Shown here piece by piece: positions 34,905 through 44,029 of a stretch of 64,000 nucleotides of DNA; within the stretch, counting starts at the first letter, position 1; the number at the start of each line of letters is the position of its first letter. The notes beneath the pieces are model-generated. The model saw nothing but the letters and a program-made list of their open reading frames with translations. It ran no database searches and was not told where the DNA came from. Where the stretch lies: the NCBI RefSeq assembly GCF_014982725.1, contig NZ_JADCJZ010000002.1:248001-312000 (forward strand). The letters are read 5' to 3'. The position numbers were made by a program, and so were the translations under genes. This DNA is from Thermophilibacter gallinarum (GTDB lineage: Bacteria; Actinomycetota; Coriobacteriia; Coriobacteriales; Atopobiaceae).

Positions 34905-35581
34905 TACTTGCGCATCCTTTTCTCGAGCTGGGACGAGACGATCATCAGCACGCTGGTGATCACGAGGAAGATCACGGCGACCCAGGTGTAGGTGGCGAAG
35001 CTCTCGAACGTGCGTCCGACGTAGACCTTGGCCTGGTTCATGATCTCGGGCAGGCCGATCGCGTACATGATCGTGGAGTCCTTGAGCGTGATGATGCACT
35101 GGTTCACGAGGCTGGGCAGGCAGATGCGCACGGCCTGGGGCAGGATGATCTTGCGCATGGTGGTGGCGTGGCCCACGCCGAGCGAGCGCGAGGCCTCCAT
35201 CTGGCCCTTGGGCACCGACTGGATGGCGCCGCGGAAGATCTCGGAGATGTAGGCGCCGGCGTTCAGGATCAGCGTGATGATGCTCGCGGTGACCACGTCC
35301 AGGCGGAAGTCGGGGGCGATCGTCGCCTGGAGCAGCTGCGGGACGGCAAAGTAGAAGTAGAACGCCTGGACCAGCATCGGCGTGCCGCGGATGATCCAGA
35401 TGTAGAACTTGGCGATGCCGCGCAGCGGGGCGATCTTGGAGAGGTTCATGAGGCACACGAAGATGCCCAAAAACATCGCCACCACGAGCGAGATCACGGT
35501 CACGTAGAGCGTGGTGGTCAGTCCGTTGGCCAGAAGCGGCCACACCTCGCCCAGCGTCTCGAAGAAACCGGCTAGATCCAT
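34904..35581 (-). CDS. Polar amino-acid ABC transporter permease
   Basis: A 225-residue membrane permease of the HisM/GlnP type. The EAA loop appears as [20 protein letters not shown], after five hydrophobic segments including [16 protein letters not shown] 35579-35581 follows AAAGG; a longer frame to 35611 is less likely. Stop and glnQ-type start overlap (TAATG). Confidence 0.92.
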
Positions 35582-35670
35582 GTCGTACCTTTGCGTCGGG
35601 GGGCCTCGCACGCGGGCCCCGGTGAAACTACGTGCCGAGAAGGACGGCGGGCGCCGCCCTCCCGCATGAC

Positions 35671-35699
35671 GAGGGGCGCCGGAAACCCGACGCCCCTCG
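35671..35699 (-). terminator. Hairpin between solute-binding protein and permease genes
   Basis: GAGGGGCG and its complement form an 8-bp stem around a 13-nt loop, 12 bp after the binding-protein stop. No T-run follows, so partial termination or mRNA stabilisation that raises binding-protein yield over permease is more likely than full termination. Confidence 0.5.
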
Positions 35700-35710
35700 A
35701 AAGGGTCTTG

Positions 35711-36505
35711 CTAGGCCTCGAGGTACTTGGCGAGAATCTCGTCGTACTCGCCGCTCTCCTTGATGTTGGCGAGGCCGGCGTTGAACATCTCGATGAGCTC
35801 GCCGTTCTTGCCCTTCATGACGGCCAGGCCGTAGGGGCTCGCGAACTCGTCCTCCTCCTTGGCGATGATCTGAAGGCCGTTGCCCTGGGCCACGCCGTAC
35901 TCCATGACGGGCGTGTCCTCGAAGCAGGCCATGGAGTTACCGGTCTGCACGTCCTGGTACATCATGTCGGACGTGTCGAAGTAGGTGATCTCGAAGCCGT
36001 ACTGGTCCTTGATGGACTCGGCCCAGTCGAGGCTCTGGGTGCCGGTCTTGCCGGCGACCTTCTGGCCGGCGAGGTCCTCGAGGCCCTTGACGTCGCTGCC
36101 CTCCTTGACGGCGCAGCAGACCGAGGACTGGTAGTAGGAGTCCGTGAAGTCGTAGTCCTCCTGGCGCGTGGGCGTGATGGACATGCCGGCGATCACGGCG
36201 TCGGCCTGGTTGGACTCGAGCGCGGCGACGGCGGCGTCGAAGCCGAGGGAGTTGAGCTCGTAGGTAAAGCCCTGGTCGGCGGCAATGGCGGCGAGGATGT
36301 CCACGTCGATGCCCACGAACTCGCCGGCGTCGTTGGTGAACTCGAACGGAGCGAAGGTGGTGTCGGTGGCGACGAGGTAGGTCTTGGCGTCGCCGTCGAC
36401 GTCATCGGAGGCGGCGTTGTTGCCGCCGCAGGCCGCGAGGCCGAGGATGGAAGCGGCACCGCCGGCGATGCCGAGGAACGTGCGACGAGAGACGGAAGCG
36501 GACAT
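35711..36505 (-). CDS. Amino-acid ABC transporter solute-binding lipoprotein
   Basis: A 264-residue family-3 solute-binding protein. The N-terminus VSRRTFLGIAGGAASILGLA has a twin-arginine motif and leads to the lipobox LAAC. The mature part shows TTFAPFEFTNDAGEFVGID, DAVIAGMSITPTRQEDYDFT and KVAGKTGTQS, typical of glutamine/arginine/cystine binders. ATG 36503-36505 follows AAGGAGGAG. It is the first gene of the importer operon. The amino acid bound is not defined by sequence alone. Confidence 0.92.
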   Translation of the reverse strand: MSASVSRRTFLGIAGGAASILGLAACGGNNAASDDVDGDAKTYLVATDTTFAPFEFTNDAGEFVGIDVDILAAIAADQGFTYELNSLGFDAAVAALESNQADAVIAGMSITPTRQEDYDFTDSYYQSSVCCAVKEGSDVKGLEDLAGQKVAGKTGTQSLDWAESIKDQYGFEITYFDTSDMMYQDVQTGNSMACFEDTPVMEYGVAQGNGLQIIAKEEDEFASPYGLAVMKGKNGELIEMFNAGLANIKESGEYDEILAKYLEA

Positions 36506-36614
36506 GGCAACTCCTCCTTAGGAAAAACGTGCGCAAAACGTACGGAGGCCTCGCACGCTGGGCGAGGCTGCCCCTGTACTGTAGCTGAGCGTTATTTCGG
36601 TTCCTTTAACACTT

Positions 36615-36628
36615 TGCGGCAAGCCGCA
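36615..36628 (-). terminator. Small hairpin 3' of the ketopantoate-reductase-like gene
   Basis: TGCGGC-AA-GCCGCA is a compact GC-rich hairpin about 75 bp after the reductase stop, in a stretch without genes before the amino-acid importer. The T-run is poor. Confidence 0.35.
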
Positions 36629-36701
36629 GCATGATGGGCGGATTTACATAATTTCTCTCGGTGACCGTTCTGCAAGAATCTGCGGGGCGGAATCGGTCCC
36701 A

Positions 36702-37622
36702 CTATCGGGAGAAGCCTGCCTCGAGCTCGCGAATCCGCTGGTAGAGCCACTGGTTCGTGGGGACGAGAAGACCGTGGCGCTCGGCGAGGCGGCAGATGGT
36801 GCCGGCGAACTCCTCGACCTCGGTGGGCTTCTCGTTTATGCGGTCCTGCGCCATGGACGGCATGCCGGCCGGGTCCAGCGAGGCCGTGAGCGCGGCCATC
36901 TGCGCGAGGTCGGCCTCGGTCACGTCCACGCCCTCGGCGCGGGCGACGGCCAGCGCCTCGCGCATGGCGGCGACGAAGCAGCGGTTCTGCTCGCTGCCCG
37001 GCTCGCTCGCGGAGCCGTAGGTGCCGTCGAAGGCCATGCAGGTCTGGTTGATGCCGACGTTGAGCATGAGCTTCACCCACATGCGGCGGCGGATGTCCTC
37101 CTCCACCACGTGAGGGATGCCGGCGCGCTCGTAGAGGTCGGCGACCGCGTCGACCACGCCGTCGGCGGTCCCCGGCGCCGCGCCGAGGCGGATCTCGCCG
37201 GCGTGGCTGTAGGTCATGTCGCACCCGATGAAGACGGCGTCCATGCCCTGCGCTACGGAGAGCACGGTATGCTCCCAGCCGAAGCGCTTGGCCACGCGCT
37301 CCTCGCTCGTGACGCCGTTGATGAGCGACGCGATGGCGGTGTGCGGGCCCACGAGGCGCTCCATCGTGTCGAGTGCCGTGGGCAGGCCCGGTGCCTTGAT
37401 CGCCAGGATCACCAGGTCGACCGGCGTGGCCTCGCTCGCGGGAATCGTGGGCACGCGGCAGGGCTCGCCGTTCACGGTCACCGTCTCACCAGCATGACGA
37501 CGGAAACGCTCGTCGTCCATCACGTACCGGACGGCCCCGGGGCCGAGGTTCTTCTCGGCCAGCGTGCCGTAGAGCAGGCCAACCGCTCCCCTGCCCAGGA
37601 TTGCGACGCTCTCGATTGCCAT
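36702..37622 (-). CDS. Ketopantoate reductase family protein
   Basis: A 306-residue 2-dehydropantoate 2-reductase (PanE/ApbA) family protein; PanE makes pantoate from ketopantoate with NADPH for coenzyme A. The nucleotide site is ILGRGAVGLLYG, the catalytic Lys lies in RRRMWVKLMLNVGINQTCM, and the C-terminal Ser/Asp-containing PSMAQDRINEKPTEVEEF block is typical. ATG 37620-37622 follows TAGGAGGA. Other pantothenate genes are not adjacent, so another 2-oxoacid substrate remains possible. HigBA sits 10 bp upstream. Confidence 0.85.
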   Translation of the reverse strand: MAIESVAILGRGAVGLLYGTLAEKNLGPGAVRYVMDDERFRRHAGETVTVNGEPCRVPTIPASEATPVDLVILAIKAPGLPTALDTMERLVGPHTAIASLINGVTSEERVAKRFGWEHTVLSVAQGMDAVFIGCDMTYSHAGEIRLGAAPGTADGVVDAVADLYERAGIPHVVEEDIRRRMWVKLMLNVGINQTCMAFDGTYGSASEPGSEQNRCFVAAMREALAVARAEGVDVTEADLAQMAALTASLDPAGMPSMAQDRINEKPTEVEEFAGTICRLAERHGLLVPTNQWLYQRIRELEAGFSR

Positions 37623-37632
37623 GTCAGTCCTC

Positions 37633-37926
37633 CTAAGCGATGTTGACCAGCGGGGTTACCTCGGGCATCGAGGCCTCGTCGATCGTCTTGAGCCTATAGG
37701 CCGCCTCCAAGTTGAGCCAGAACTCGGGCGTCGTCCCCAGCGCGCGGGACAGCAGCCAGGCCATCTCGGGCGTGATGGCACGACGACCGTTCACGATGTC
37801 GGACACGGCGGACTGTGGCCTGCCGATCGCCTTGGCCAGCCGGTACTGCGAGATGCCGAGGGGCTGCAGGAACTCCTCCAGCAGGATCTCCCCGGGATTG
37901 GAGATGTAGGGGTTAGTGGTAGTCAC
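37633..37926 (-). CDS. higA: HigA-family antitoxin
   Basis: A 97-residue XRE-type antitoxin. NPGEILLEEFLQPLGISQYR and LAKAIGRPQSAVSDIVNGRR are the HigA signature helix-turn-helix, followed by TPEFWLNLEAAYRL. It binds the toxin and represses the operon in characterised systems. It overlaps the toxin gene by 14 bp, and toxin-before-antitoxin order is the HigBA hallmark. Confidence 0.92.
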   Translation of the reverse strand: MTTTNPYISNPGEILLEEFLQPLGISQYRLAKAIGRPQSAVSDIVNGRRAITPEMAWLLSRALGTTPEFWLNLEAAYRLKTIDEASMPEVTPLVNIA

Positions 37927-38194
37927 AGAACTCGACCTCTCTTGCCTCGCCGTCCGACCACCGGAAGCAGAGGCGCCACTGGTCGTTCACGCGAATGCTG
38001 TAGCACCCCACACGCGACCCCGAGAGCTTCTCGAGATGGTTTCCCGGCGGAGTTCGCAGGTCGAGTAGACTGTGCGCCGCATCGAGCATCTGGAGTCTGC
38101 GGTAGAGCATCTTGCGGACTCCCGGGGGCACCCTGCGCGGTGGGCACGTGAAGTCTTCCCAGAACGCAGCCAGGTCACGATCTTTGAAGTCCAT
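37913..38194 (-). CDS. higB: HigB-family toxin (RelE superfamily)
   Basis: A 93-residue RelE-like mRNA interferase that cuts mRNA at the ribosome. Family features are RKMLYRRLQMLDAA, the LEKLSGSRVGCYSIRVNDQW core and the C-terminal RLCFRWSDGEAREVEFCDYH. ATG 38192-38194. The upstream stretch 38200-38240 holds GTATTCTGAGATAC and ATTACTTCTGTAAT palindromes suited to HigA autorepression. Confidence 0.9.
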   Translation of the reverse strand: MDFKDRDLAAFWEDFTCPPRRVPPGVRKMLYRRLQMLDAAHSLLDLRTPPGNHLEKLSGSRVGCYSIRVNDQWRLCFRWSDGEAREVEFCDYH

Positions 38195-38199
38195 CTGAC

Positions 38200-38240
38200 C
38201 ACTACTTCCGTATCTCAGAATACTACTCTATTACAGAAGT
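38200..38240 (-). promoter_or_regulatory. Probable higBA promoter/operator
   Basis: An AT-rich island carries two short palindromes on the minus strand, ATTACTTCTGTAAT and GTATTCTGAGATAC, immediately before higB. Autoregulation by HigA at palindromes is established for the family; the precise sites are inferred. Confidence 0.45.
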
Positions 38241-38318
38241 AATGTCGAGAAGAACGACGCGCCCATCACCCCTGTTTCATGAGTGTACCGAACACATGTT
38301 CCTATTTCAAGCGTTTTT

Positions 38319-38765
38319 CTATCTGCGTGACGCATCCAGCCCCGCGCGGCGGCGGAGCTCGGCGGCCAGGGCGTCGTTGTCGGTCACGCAGACGGCGGCG
38401 TCGCCGTCCTCGGGCGCCTCGATGAAGAGGCCGTCGGTCGACGCGGCGCAGTTGTGGCCCGTGAACTGGCTGGCACCACCCGTGAGCTGCACCACGCCGC
38501 TCACGTGCGCGTACGGGATGACCACGTGGTTCCAGCCGAAGAAGACCTCCAGGTGGTCGGCGTAGAGCTCCACGCGGTTGCGCAGGGCAGGCGGAACCAG
38601 GAAGGCTGCACCAACGACCAGTGCCAGGATGGGCACAAGGACGGGCAGCGTGGTCTGCAGCGCCAGAATGGCGACGACCACGGCGACGGCAACGCAGACG
38701 ACCTGGTACCACGCGCCCACGCGCCCGCGAAAGACCAGCTCCGGCGTCTCCTTGCTCGCACCCAT
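38319..38765 (-). CDS. Bacterial PH-domain membrane protein
   Basis: A 148-residue protein with two adjacent membrane helices (about residues 20-58) followed by a bacterial PH-like domain (RVELYADHLEVFFGWNHVVI, then YAHVSGVVQL). The arrangement matches small YdbS/PH_6-like proteins of unknown function. ATG 38763-38765 follows GGGAGG. It lies 10 bp after the aldo/keto reductase gene, so they may be co-transcribed. Confidence 0.75.
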   Translation of the reverse strand: MGASKETPELVFRGRVGAWYQVVCVAVAVVVAILALQTTLPVLVPILALVVGAAFLVPPALRNRVELYADHLEVFFGWNHVVIPYAHVSGVVQLTGGASQFTGHNCAASTDGLFIEAPEDGDAAVCVTDNDALAAELRRRAGLDASRR

Positions 38766-38775
38766 CGCAACCTCC

Positions 38776-39777
38776 CTACCGCGCCAGCAGCTCGTCCAGC
38801 TCGTGCGGGCGCACGCCGACGAGCGGGTGCGGCGCGTACGGCTCCTCGAGGTAGGCGCGTTCCTCGCCCGTGAGCTCCATCTCGAGCGCGCGACACGCCT
38901 CCCCCACCAGCTCCGGCCGCGAGCACCCCACGATCGGCGACTCCACGCCGCGCGCCCACAGCCACGCGATCGCGATTGCCGCCATCGGCACGTCGTGCCT
39001 CCCGGCGAGCTCCGCCACACGCGCCACGATCTTCTCGTCCTGCTCGCGCATGGGGTCGAACTTCTTCTGCGAGATGACGTCCGTTTCGCTGCGGCGCGTG
39101 GGCGCGTCCCACGTGGGCCGCGTGAGGCGCCCGGCGGCGAGCGAGCTGTACGGCGTGAGCGCCATGCCGAACTGCCGGCAGACGGGGATTATCTCGTGCT
39201 CGTCCTCGCGGTAGAGCAGGTTGTACTGGCTCTGCATGGTCGAGAAGGGCGTCCATCCGTCCGCGGTAGCCACGACCTGCATGTTGTGGAGCTGGTACGC
39301 GTACATCGCACTCGCGCCGAGGGCGCGGACCTTGCCCACGCGGACGAGCTCGTCGAGCGCCTCGAGCGTCTCCTCGACGGGCGCCGCCGCGTCGAAGCGG
39401 TGGATGACGTAGAGGTCAAGGTAGTCAGTGCCCAGACGGGCGAGCGTGCCGTCGATCTCGCGCATGATGGCCGTGCGGGAGAGGCCGCCGTCGTTGTAGA
39501 AGACCTTGCTCGCCAGCACCACCCGGTCACGAGGGACGCCCAGCTCGCGCAGGGCGCGGCCGATGTATTCCTCGCTCGTGCCGTCCGCGTAGCAGTTGGC
39601 GGTGTCGATGAAGTTGATGCCGGCATCCGTCGCCGCCGCGATCACGGCACGCGTCTCGTCATAGCCCACGGTCCACGGCCGGGGCTTGGTGGGGACGCCG
39701 AAGCTCATCCCTCCCAGGCAGAGGCGCGAGACGGTGATGCCCGAGCCGCCCAGCTCCACGTAGCGCATGTCCGCCAT
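38776..39777 (-). CDS. Aldo/keto reductase
   Basis: A 333-residue NADPH-dependent oxidoreductase with a TIM-barrel fold. The catalytic tetrad is visible: Asp and Tyr in FIDTANCYADG, Lys in VLASKVF and His in DLYVIHRFD. It resembles the AKR11/YhdN-like group with MQSQYNLLYREDEHEI and the C-terminal PIVGCSRPE cofactor region. ATG 39775-39777 has a modest site; a second ATG four codons in is possible. Substrate unknown. Confidence 0.9.
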   Translation of the reverse strand: MADMRYVELGGSGITVSRLCLGGMSFGVPTKPRPWTVGYDETRAVIAAATDAGINFIDTANCYADGTSEEYIGRALRELGVPRDRVVLASKVFYNDGGLSRTAIMREIDGTLARLGTDYLDLYVIHRFDAAAPVEETLEALDELVRVGKVRALGASAMYAYQLHNMQVVATADGWTPFSTMQSQYNLLYREDEHEIIPVCRQFGMALTPYSSLAAGRLTRPTWDAPTRRSETDVISQKKFDPMREQDEKIVARVAELAGRHDVPMAAIAIAWLWARGVESPIVGCSRPELVGEACRALEMELTGEERAYLEEPYAPHPLVGVRPHELDELLAR

Positions 39778-39836
39778 GCCGCGCCGCCCTTCTCGCCCGT
39801 CGTGTTTTGCTCATTCTATCCCGGCGCGCCCGCCCT

Positions 39837-39950
39837 CAATACGCGTTTTCCTACGTTTGAGCGGGCCAAAACGTTGGAAGTCGCGTACTGGCACGCAGCA
39901 ATACGCGAAAGACGACGCTTTATGGCGCTGAAACGTTGGAAATCGCGTAC
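39837..39950. repeat. Intergenic palindrome (element E)
   Basis: About 114 bp. The left arm AATACGCGTTTTCCTACGTT (39837 on) pairs with the right end AACGTTGGAAATCGCGTACT (to 39950). AACGTTGGAAGTCGCGTACT also occurs once inside (about 39873-39892), giving a direct repeat. It fills the gap between the MFS gene end and the aldo/keto reductase start. No CGAGAAG word is present. Confidence 0.6.
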
Positions 39951-39962
39951 TAAGCCGAACGG

Positions 39963-41153
39963 CTAGCTGCGCGCGAGGCGCGGGCGCCAGCCCTTGAGCG
40001 CCATGAGGGCGAGAAACGCCGCGAACACCACCACGGATAGCGCGAGGAGCGCCATCGGGAAGAGCCAGAAGCCCACCCGCTCCGCGACCAGGCCGAAGAG
40101 CGACGGCAGCGTGAGCGAGCCCACGTACGAGGCCGCCATCTGCACGCCGATCACCGCCTGCGACAGGTCGCGGCCAAAGAGGCGCGGCGTGAGGTGCAGC
40201 ATGTTGGGGTAGAGCGGGCTGTTGCCAAAGCCCACGAGGAAGAGGCCCACCGGAGCCGCGGCAAGCGGCAGCGGGGCGAGAAGCACGAGCACGGCCACGA
40301 AGGTGACCGCCTGCCCCAGACCAACGAGCTGCTTGCCCGTGAGCCGGTTGGCCAGCACGCCGGAGAGGAAGCGACCCGCCGTCACGCCCACGTAGTAGAC
40401 CGTCACCATGCCCGCGGCGGCGCCGGCCGCCATGCCGCGCGCGCCCACGAGGTAGCTCGCGCACCAGGTGTTGCAGACGCCCTCGATGGCCACCGACGCC
40501 ATGAAGACGAGGCAGGCCAGACGAATGTCGCGGCGCCGGACGAGGGCGAGCGGGCTGGCGGCGCGGGGCGCGGGGTCGTCGTCCTTCTCGCCCGCCGGCG
40601 CCTCATGGCCCACGCGCGACCACAGCGGCAGGATCGCGACCGTCGCGACGACGATCGCCGCCTGGACGGCCGCCGCCCCGAGGTAGCCGTCGCGCCAGGT
40701 GCCGCCCGAGAGCGCGAGCGACATGATGAACGGGCTCACCGTGATGCCCACGCCGTAGGCGCAGTGCAGGAAGTTCATGTGCGTCGCGCGATAGTGCAGG
40801 GCCACGTAGTTGTTGAGCGCCGTGTCGATGGCGCCCGCGCCGAGGCCGAGCGGCACGGCCAGCAGGCACAGCCACGGAAAGCCCGGCGCCACGGCGAAGC
40901 CGAGCAGCGCCGCCGCGGTGAGCGCCGTGGAGACGGCGGTCACGCGCCCGGTGCCAAAGCGGCCGATGAGCGCGGCGGAGGAGAGGCTGGAGACGATGGT
41001 CCCGCAGCATGTGACCATCGTGACGACGCTGCCCCACGAGACGGGGACGCCCAGGTCCGGATGCATGGCGGGCCACGCCGCGCCGAAGAGCGAGTCCGGG
41101 ATGCCCAGGCCCACGAAGGCCACGTAGATGACGACGAGAAGAACGACGGACAT
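39963..41153 (-). CDS. MFS transporter (sugar/fucose-permease-like)
   Basis: A 396-residue major facilitator with about twelve helices. GLGIPDSLFGAAWPAMHPDLG at the N-terminus (first part), GAGAIDTALNNYVALHY and FLHCAYGVGITVSPFI resemble the FucP/YbjJ-like group, suggesting a sugar or related solute. A cytoplasmic loop near residue 190 separates the two halves. ATG 41151-41153. A perfect 14-bp LacI/CcpA-type palindrome lies 33 bp upstream, so sugar control is likely. Confidence 0.85.
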   Translation of the reverse strand: MSVVLLVVIYVAFVGLGIPDSLFGAAWPAMHPDLGVPVSWGSVVTMVTCCGTIVSSLSSAALIGRFGTGRVTAVSTALTAAALLGFAVAPGFPWLCLLAVPLGLGAGAIDTALNNYVALHYRATHMNFLHCAYGVGITVSPFIMSLALSGGTWRDGYLGAAAVQAAIVVATVAILPLWSRVGHEAPAGEKDDDPAPRAASPLALVRRRDIRLACLVFMASVAIEGVCNTWCASYLVGARGMAAGAAAGMVTVYYVGVTAGRFLSGVLANRLTGKQLVGLGQAVTFVAVLVLLAPLPLAAAPVGLFLVGFGNSPLYPNMLHLTPRLFGRDLSQAVIGVQMAASYVGSLTLPSLFGLVAERVGFWLFPMALLALSVVVFAAFLALMALKGWRPRLARS

Positions 41154-41185
41154 GCTGCAGCGGGCTCCGATCCGGGGTACATATG

Positions 41186-41199
41186 TGGAAACGTTTCCA
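41186..41199 (-). promoter_or_regulatory. LacI/CcpA-type operator before the MFS gene
   Basis: TGGAAACGTTTCCA is a perfect palindrome with the AAACGTTT centre of LacI-family operators and close to the cre consensus. It lies about 33 bp before the MFS start and overlaps a possible TATCAT/CTATGG -10 region. The controlling regulator is not in the window. Confidence 0.65.
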
Positions 41200-41245
41200 T
41201 AGCATGATAGCGCCCCAGCCCGCAGCAGACAAGGGCGCGCGCCCG

Positions 41246-44029
41246 CTAGAGTAGCGAGTCAAACCGCCGCAGGTAGAGCCGCTTCACAAGGCCAACGAGC
41301 AGCAGATAGCCCGCGGCGCACGTGGCGAGCAGCGGCCAGAAGGCGGCGGGCAGCGGCGCGAGGCCCAGTGCTTCGGACGCGCCCGGGGTCCAAGGCAGCG
41401 CCGTCAGCGCCGCAACGCCAAGGACCGCAACGGCCGCGAGCGTTCGCGCCGGACGACCCTCCGAAGCCAGAACCCGCTCTCCGCGCAGCGCAAACAGCAC
41501 GAGCGTCTGCGTCCACATGGACTCGACGAACCACCCCGTGTGAAAGACGGCCACAAACGCCGCAGCCGTAGCCGGGCCGAGGGCGCCCCATGGTCCGCCC
41601 GCCGCCGTTGGTGCCACCACAAAGAACATCGCCGCGTACGTCACGATATCAAACACCGAGCTCAGCGGCCCCATCCACAGCATGAAGCGAACGATGGACC
41701 GCGCGTCCCAGGTGCGCGGGCTGGCGAGAAACGCCTCTTCCACGTTGTCCCACGGGAGCGCGGCGCAGGCGACCGTGTACGCCAGCCCCAGCAGCAGGAG
41801 CTGCAGCGCCGACATGGGCAGAAACGGCAGGAACGCGCTGGCGACAAGCACCGAGAGCACGTTGCCAAAGTTGGAGCTCGCCGTCGCCTTTATGTACTTG
41901 ATCGTGTTTGCGTACGTGCGCCGGCCCTCGCGCACCCCGCGCACGAGCACCGAGAGATCCTTGCGCGTAAGGATGACCTGCGCGCTCTCCTTGGCAACGT
42001 CCACCGCGGTGTCCACGGAGACGCCCACGTCCGCGGCGCGCATGGCGGCCGCGTCGTTGATGCCGTCGCCCATGAACCCCACCACGTGGCCGGCGGCCCT
42101 GAGCGCCCTCACCACGCGCGCCTTCTGAAGCGGCGAGAGGCGCGCGAAGAGCTGGGTCTCCTCCGCGCGGGCGGCGAGCGCGGCATCGTCGAGCGCGTCG
42201 ACCTCGGGACCCAGGAGCACGCCCTCCACGCGAATGCCCACCGTACGGCACACGCATGCCGCGACCCCCTCGGCGTCCCCCGTCACCACGCGCACCGAGA
42301 CGCCCGCCTTCGTGAGACGCTCGATGGCCTCCGCGGCGCTCTGCTTGGGCGGGTCGAGAAACGCGAGGTAGCCCATGAACACCATGTCGCGCTCGTCCTC
42401 CGGGCCAAAGGCGCCCACGGGGCGTGGATTGGTCTTCTGCGCCACGGCAATGGTGCGCATCCCGCGCGCCCCAAGGTCCTCGGCACGTGCGAGCAGCCGG
42501 GTGCGCAGCCCGCCGTCGAGTGGGCGCACCCCCTCGGCAAGCTCCACGTATGAGCACGCGGCAAGCACCTCCCTCACGGCACCCTTGGTCACCATCTGCG
42601 ACTTTCCCCGCTCGTCCTCAATCACCACGCTCATGCGGCGGCGCTCGAAGTCAAAGGGAACCTCGTCAACCCTACGGTAGCGCGAGGCAACGCCCGCAAG
42701 CCCACGGTCCTTCTCGGCAATGCTCTCGTAGCGCCCGATGATCGCCTCGTCGATGAGGTTGCGAAGGCCCGTCTGGAAATGGCTCACGAGATACGCGTGG
42801 CGCAGGACACGGTCGTCCGGGCGCCCCTCCACGTTGATGTGTCGCTCGAGGATCACGCGGTCCTCTGTGAGCGTGCCCGTCTTGTCGCAGCACAGCACGT
42901 CCATGGCGCCAAGGTTCTGGATGGCGGCGAGGTCCTTGACGATGACCTCGTGCCGGGCCATCTCGCGCGCGCCCCGGGCGAGGCAGGTGGTCACGATCAC
43001 GGGAAGCATCTGCGGAGTGATGCCCACGGCAACGGACACCGAGAAGAGCAGCGCGGAAAGCCAGTCGCCCTTGGTGAGACCGTTGAGCACAAACACGACG
43101 GGGCACATCACCAGCATGAACGCAACGAGCACGCGGGAGACCGAGGCAACGCCGGCATCAAAGCTCGTCTGGGCGGGGCGCTCCCGGCAGGCGCCCATGA
43201 CGCGGCCCACGTACGTGTCGTCGCCGGTTGCGACCACGACGGCGCGCGCGGACCCCGAGACCACGCTCGTGCCGGTGAAGACGATGTTTCCGCAGTCGCC
43301 CACGGTGAGCGCGCGGGAGGGTACGGCAGCGGGGCACGGGTCGGCGGTCTTCTCTACGGGCTCGCTCTCTCCGGTGAGCGCCGCCTGGTTGAGGAAGAGG
43401 TCCTTCGCCTCGATGACACGGGCGTCCGCGGGCACGAGGTCGCCCGCGGCGAGGCGCACGACGTCGCCTATGACGAGCTCCGAGAAGGGAACCTCGCGCT
43501 CGGGCTCCCCTGCCCGCACCACGCAGCACGTGGTGGTTACCAGTTTGCGAAGAGACTCCGCCGCGGCCAGGCCCCGGTCCTCCTGCACAAAGCGCAGCAC
43601 CCCCGAGATGGCAACCATCACCGCGATGATGACGCAGGTAGAGGGGTCCTCGTCACCCGGAGCGGCGAGGATGACGTTGGTGTAGAGCGAGACGGCGGCG
43701 AGCGCTGCGAGGATGAGCGTGAAGGGGCTCACAAAGCTCGCCGCGAGGCGCAGCGCAAGCGGCAGGCGGCGGCGCTCGCTTGGCGAGTTGTGGCCGTTCT
43801 GCTCAAGGCGACGGGTCGCCTCCGCAGAGGTGATTCCGTCTGTCGAGCTGCCGAGGCTGGCGAGAAGATCGTGCTTCTCGGCACGGGCGGCATGTTCGAG
43901 GGCGGAGCCCAGCTCGCCGCAGCGAGCGACCGCGCTCTTCCCGCCACGGTCGCGCGGTGCATCCCCGGCGTTCCTGTTGCCCTTTATGGTTATATTCTTG
44001 ATATGCTGGATAAGCTTGGTCTTCGGCAT
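41246..44029 (-). CDS. mgtA: P-type Mg2+-importing ATPase (MgtA/MgtB type)
   Basis: A 927-residue P3B-type ATPase importing Mg2+. Motifs in order: LTGESEPVEK (actuator), CCDKTGTLTED (phosphorylated Asp), MVTKGAVREVLAAC (nucleotide site), GDGINDAAAMRAADVGVSV (hinge), and about ten membrane helices. Length matches MgtA. ATG 44027-44029 follows GGGAGG. Upstream is a 28-codon leader ORF with its own strong ribosome site, suggesting attenuation as known for enteric mgtA, though unrelated in sequence. Confidence 0.95.
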   Translation of the reverse strand: MPKTKLIQHIKNITIKGNRNAGDAPRDRGGKSAVARCGELGSALEHAARAEKHDLLASLGSSTDGITSAEATRRLEQNGHNSPSERRRLPLALRLAASFVSPFTLILAALAAVSLYTNVILAAPGDEDPSTCVIIAVMVAISGVLRFVQEDRGLAAAESLRKLVTTTCCVVRAGEPEREVPFSELVIGDVVRLAAGDLVPADARVIEAKDLFLNQAALTGESEPVEKTADPCPAAVPSRALTVGDCGNIVFTGTSVVSGSARAVVVATGDDTYVGRVMGACRERPAQTSFDAGVASVSRVLVAFMLVMCPVVFVLNGLTKGDWLSALLFSVSVAVGITPQMLPVIVTTCLARGAREMARHEVIVKDLAAIQNLGAMDVLCCDKTGTLTEDRVILERHINVEGRPDDRVLRHAYLVSHFQTGLRNLIDEAIIGRYESIAEKDRGLAGVASRYRRVDEVPFDFERRRMSVVIEDERGKSQMVTKGAVREVLAACSYVELAEGVRPLDGGLRTRLLARAEDLGARGMRTIAVAQKTNPRPVGAFGPEDERDMVFMGYLAFLDPPKQSAAEAIERLTKAGVSVRVVTGDAEGVAACVCRTVGIRVEGVLLGPEVDALDDAALAARAEETQLFARLSPLQKARVVRALRAAGHVVGFMGDGINDAAAMRAADVGVSVDTAVDVAKESAQVILTRKDLSVLVRGVREGRRTYANTIKYIKATASSNFGNVLSVLVASAFLPFLPMSALQLLLLGLAYTVACAALPWDNVEEAFLASPRTWDARSIVRFMLWMGPLSSVFDIVTYAAMFFVVAPTAAGGPWGALGPATAAAFVAVFHTGWFVESMWTQTLVLFALRGERVLASEGRPARTLAAVAVLGVAALTALPWTPGASEALGLAPLPAAFWPLLATCAAGYLLLVGLVKRLYLRRFDSLL

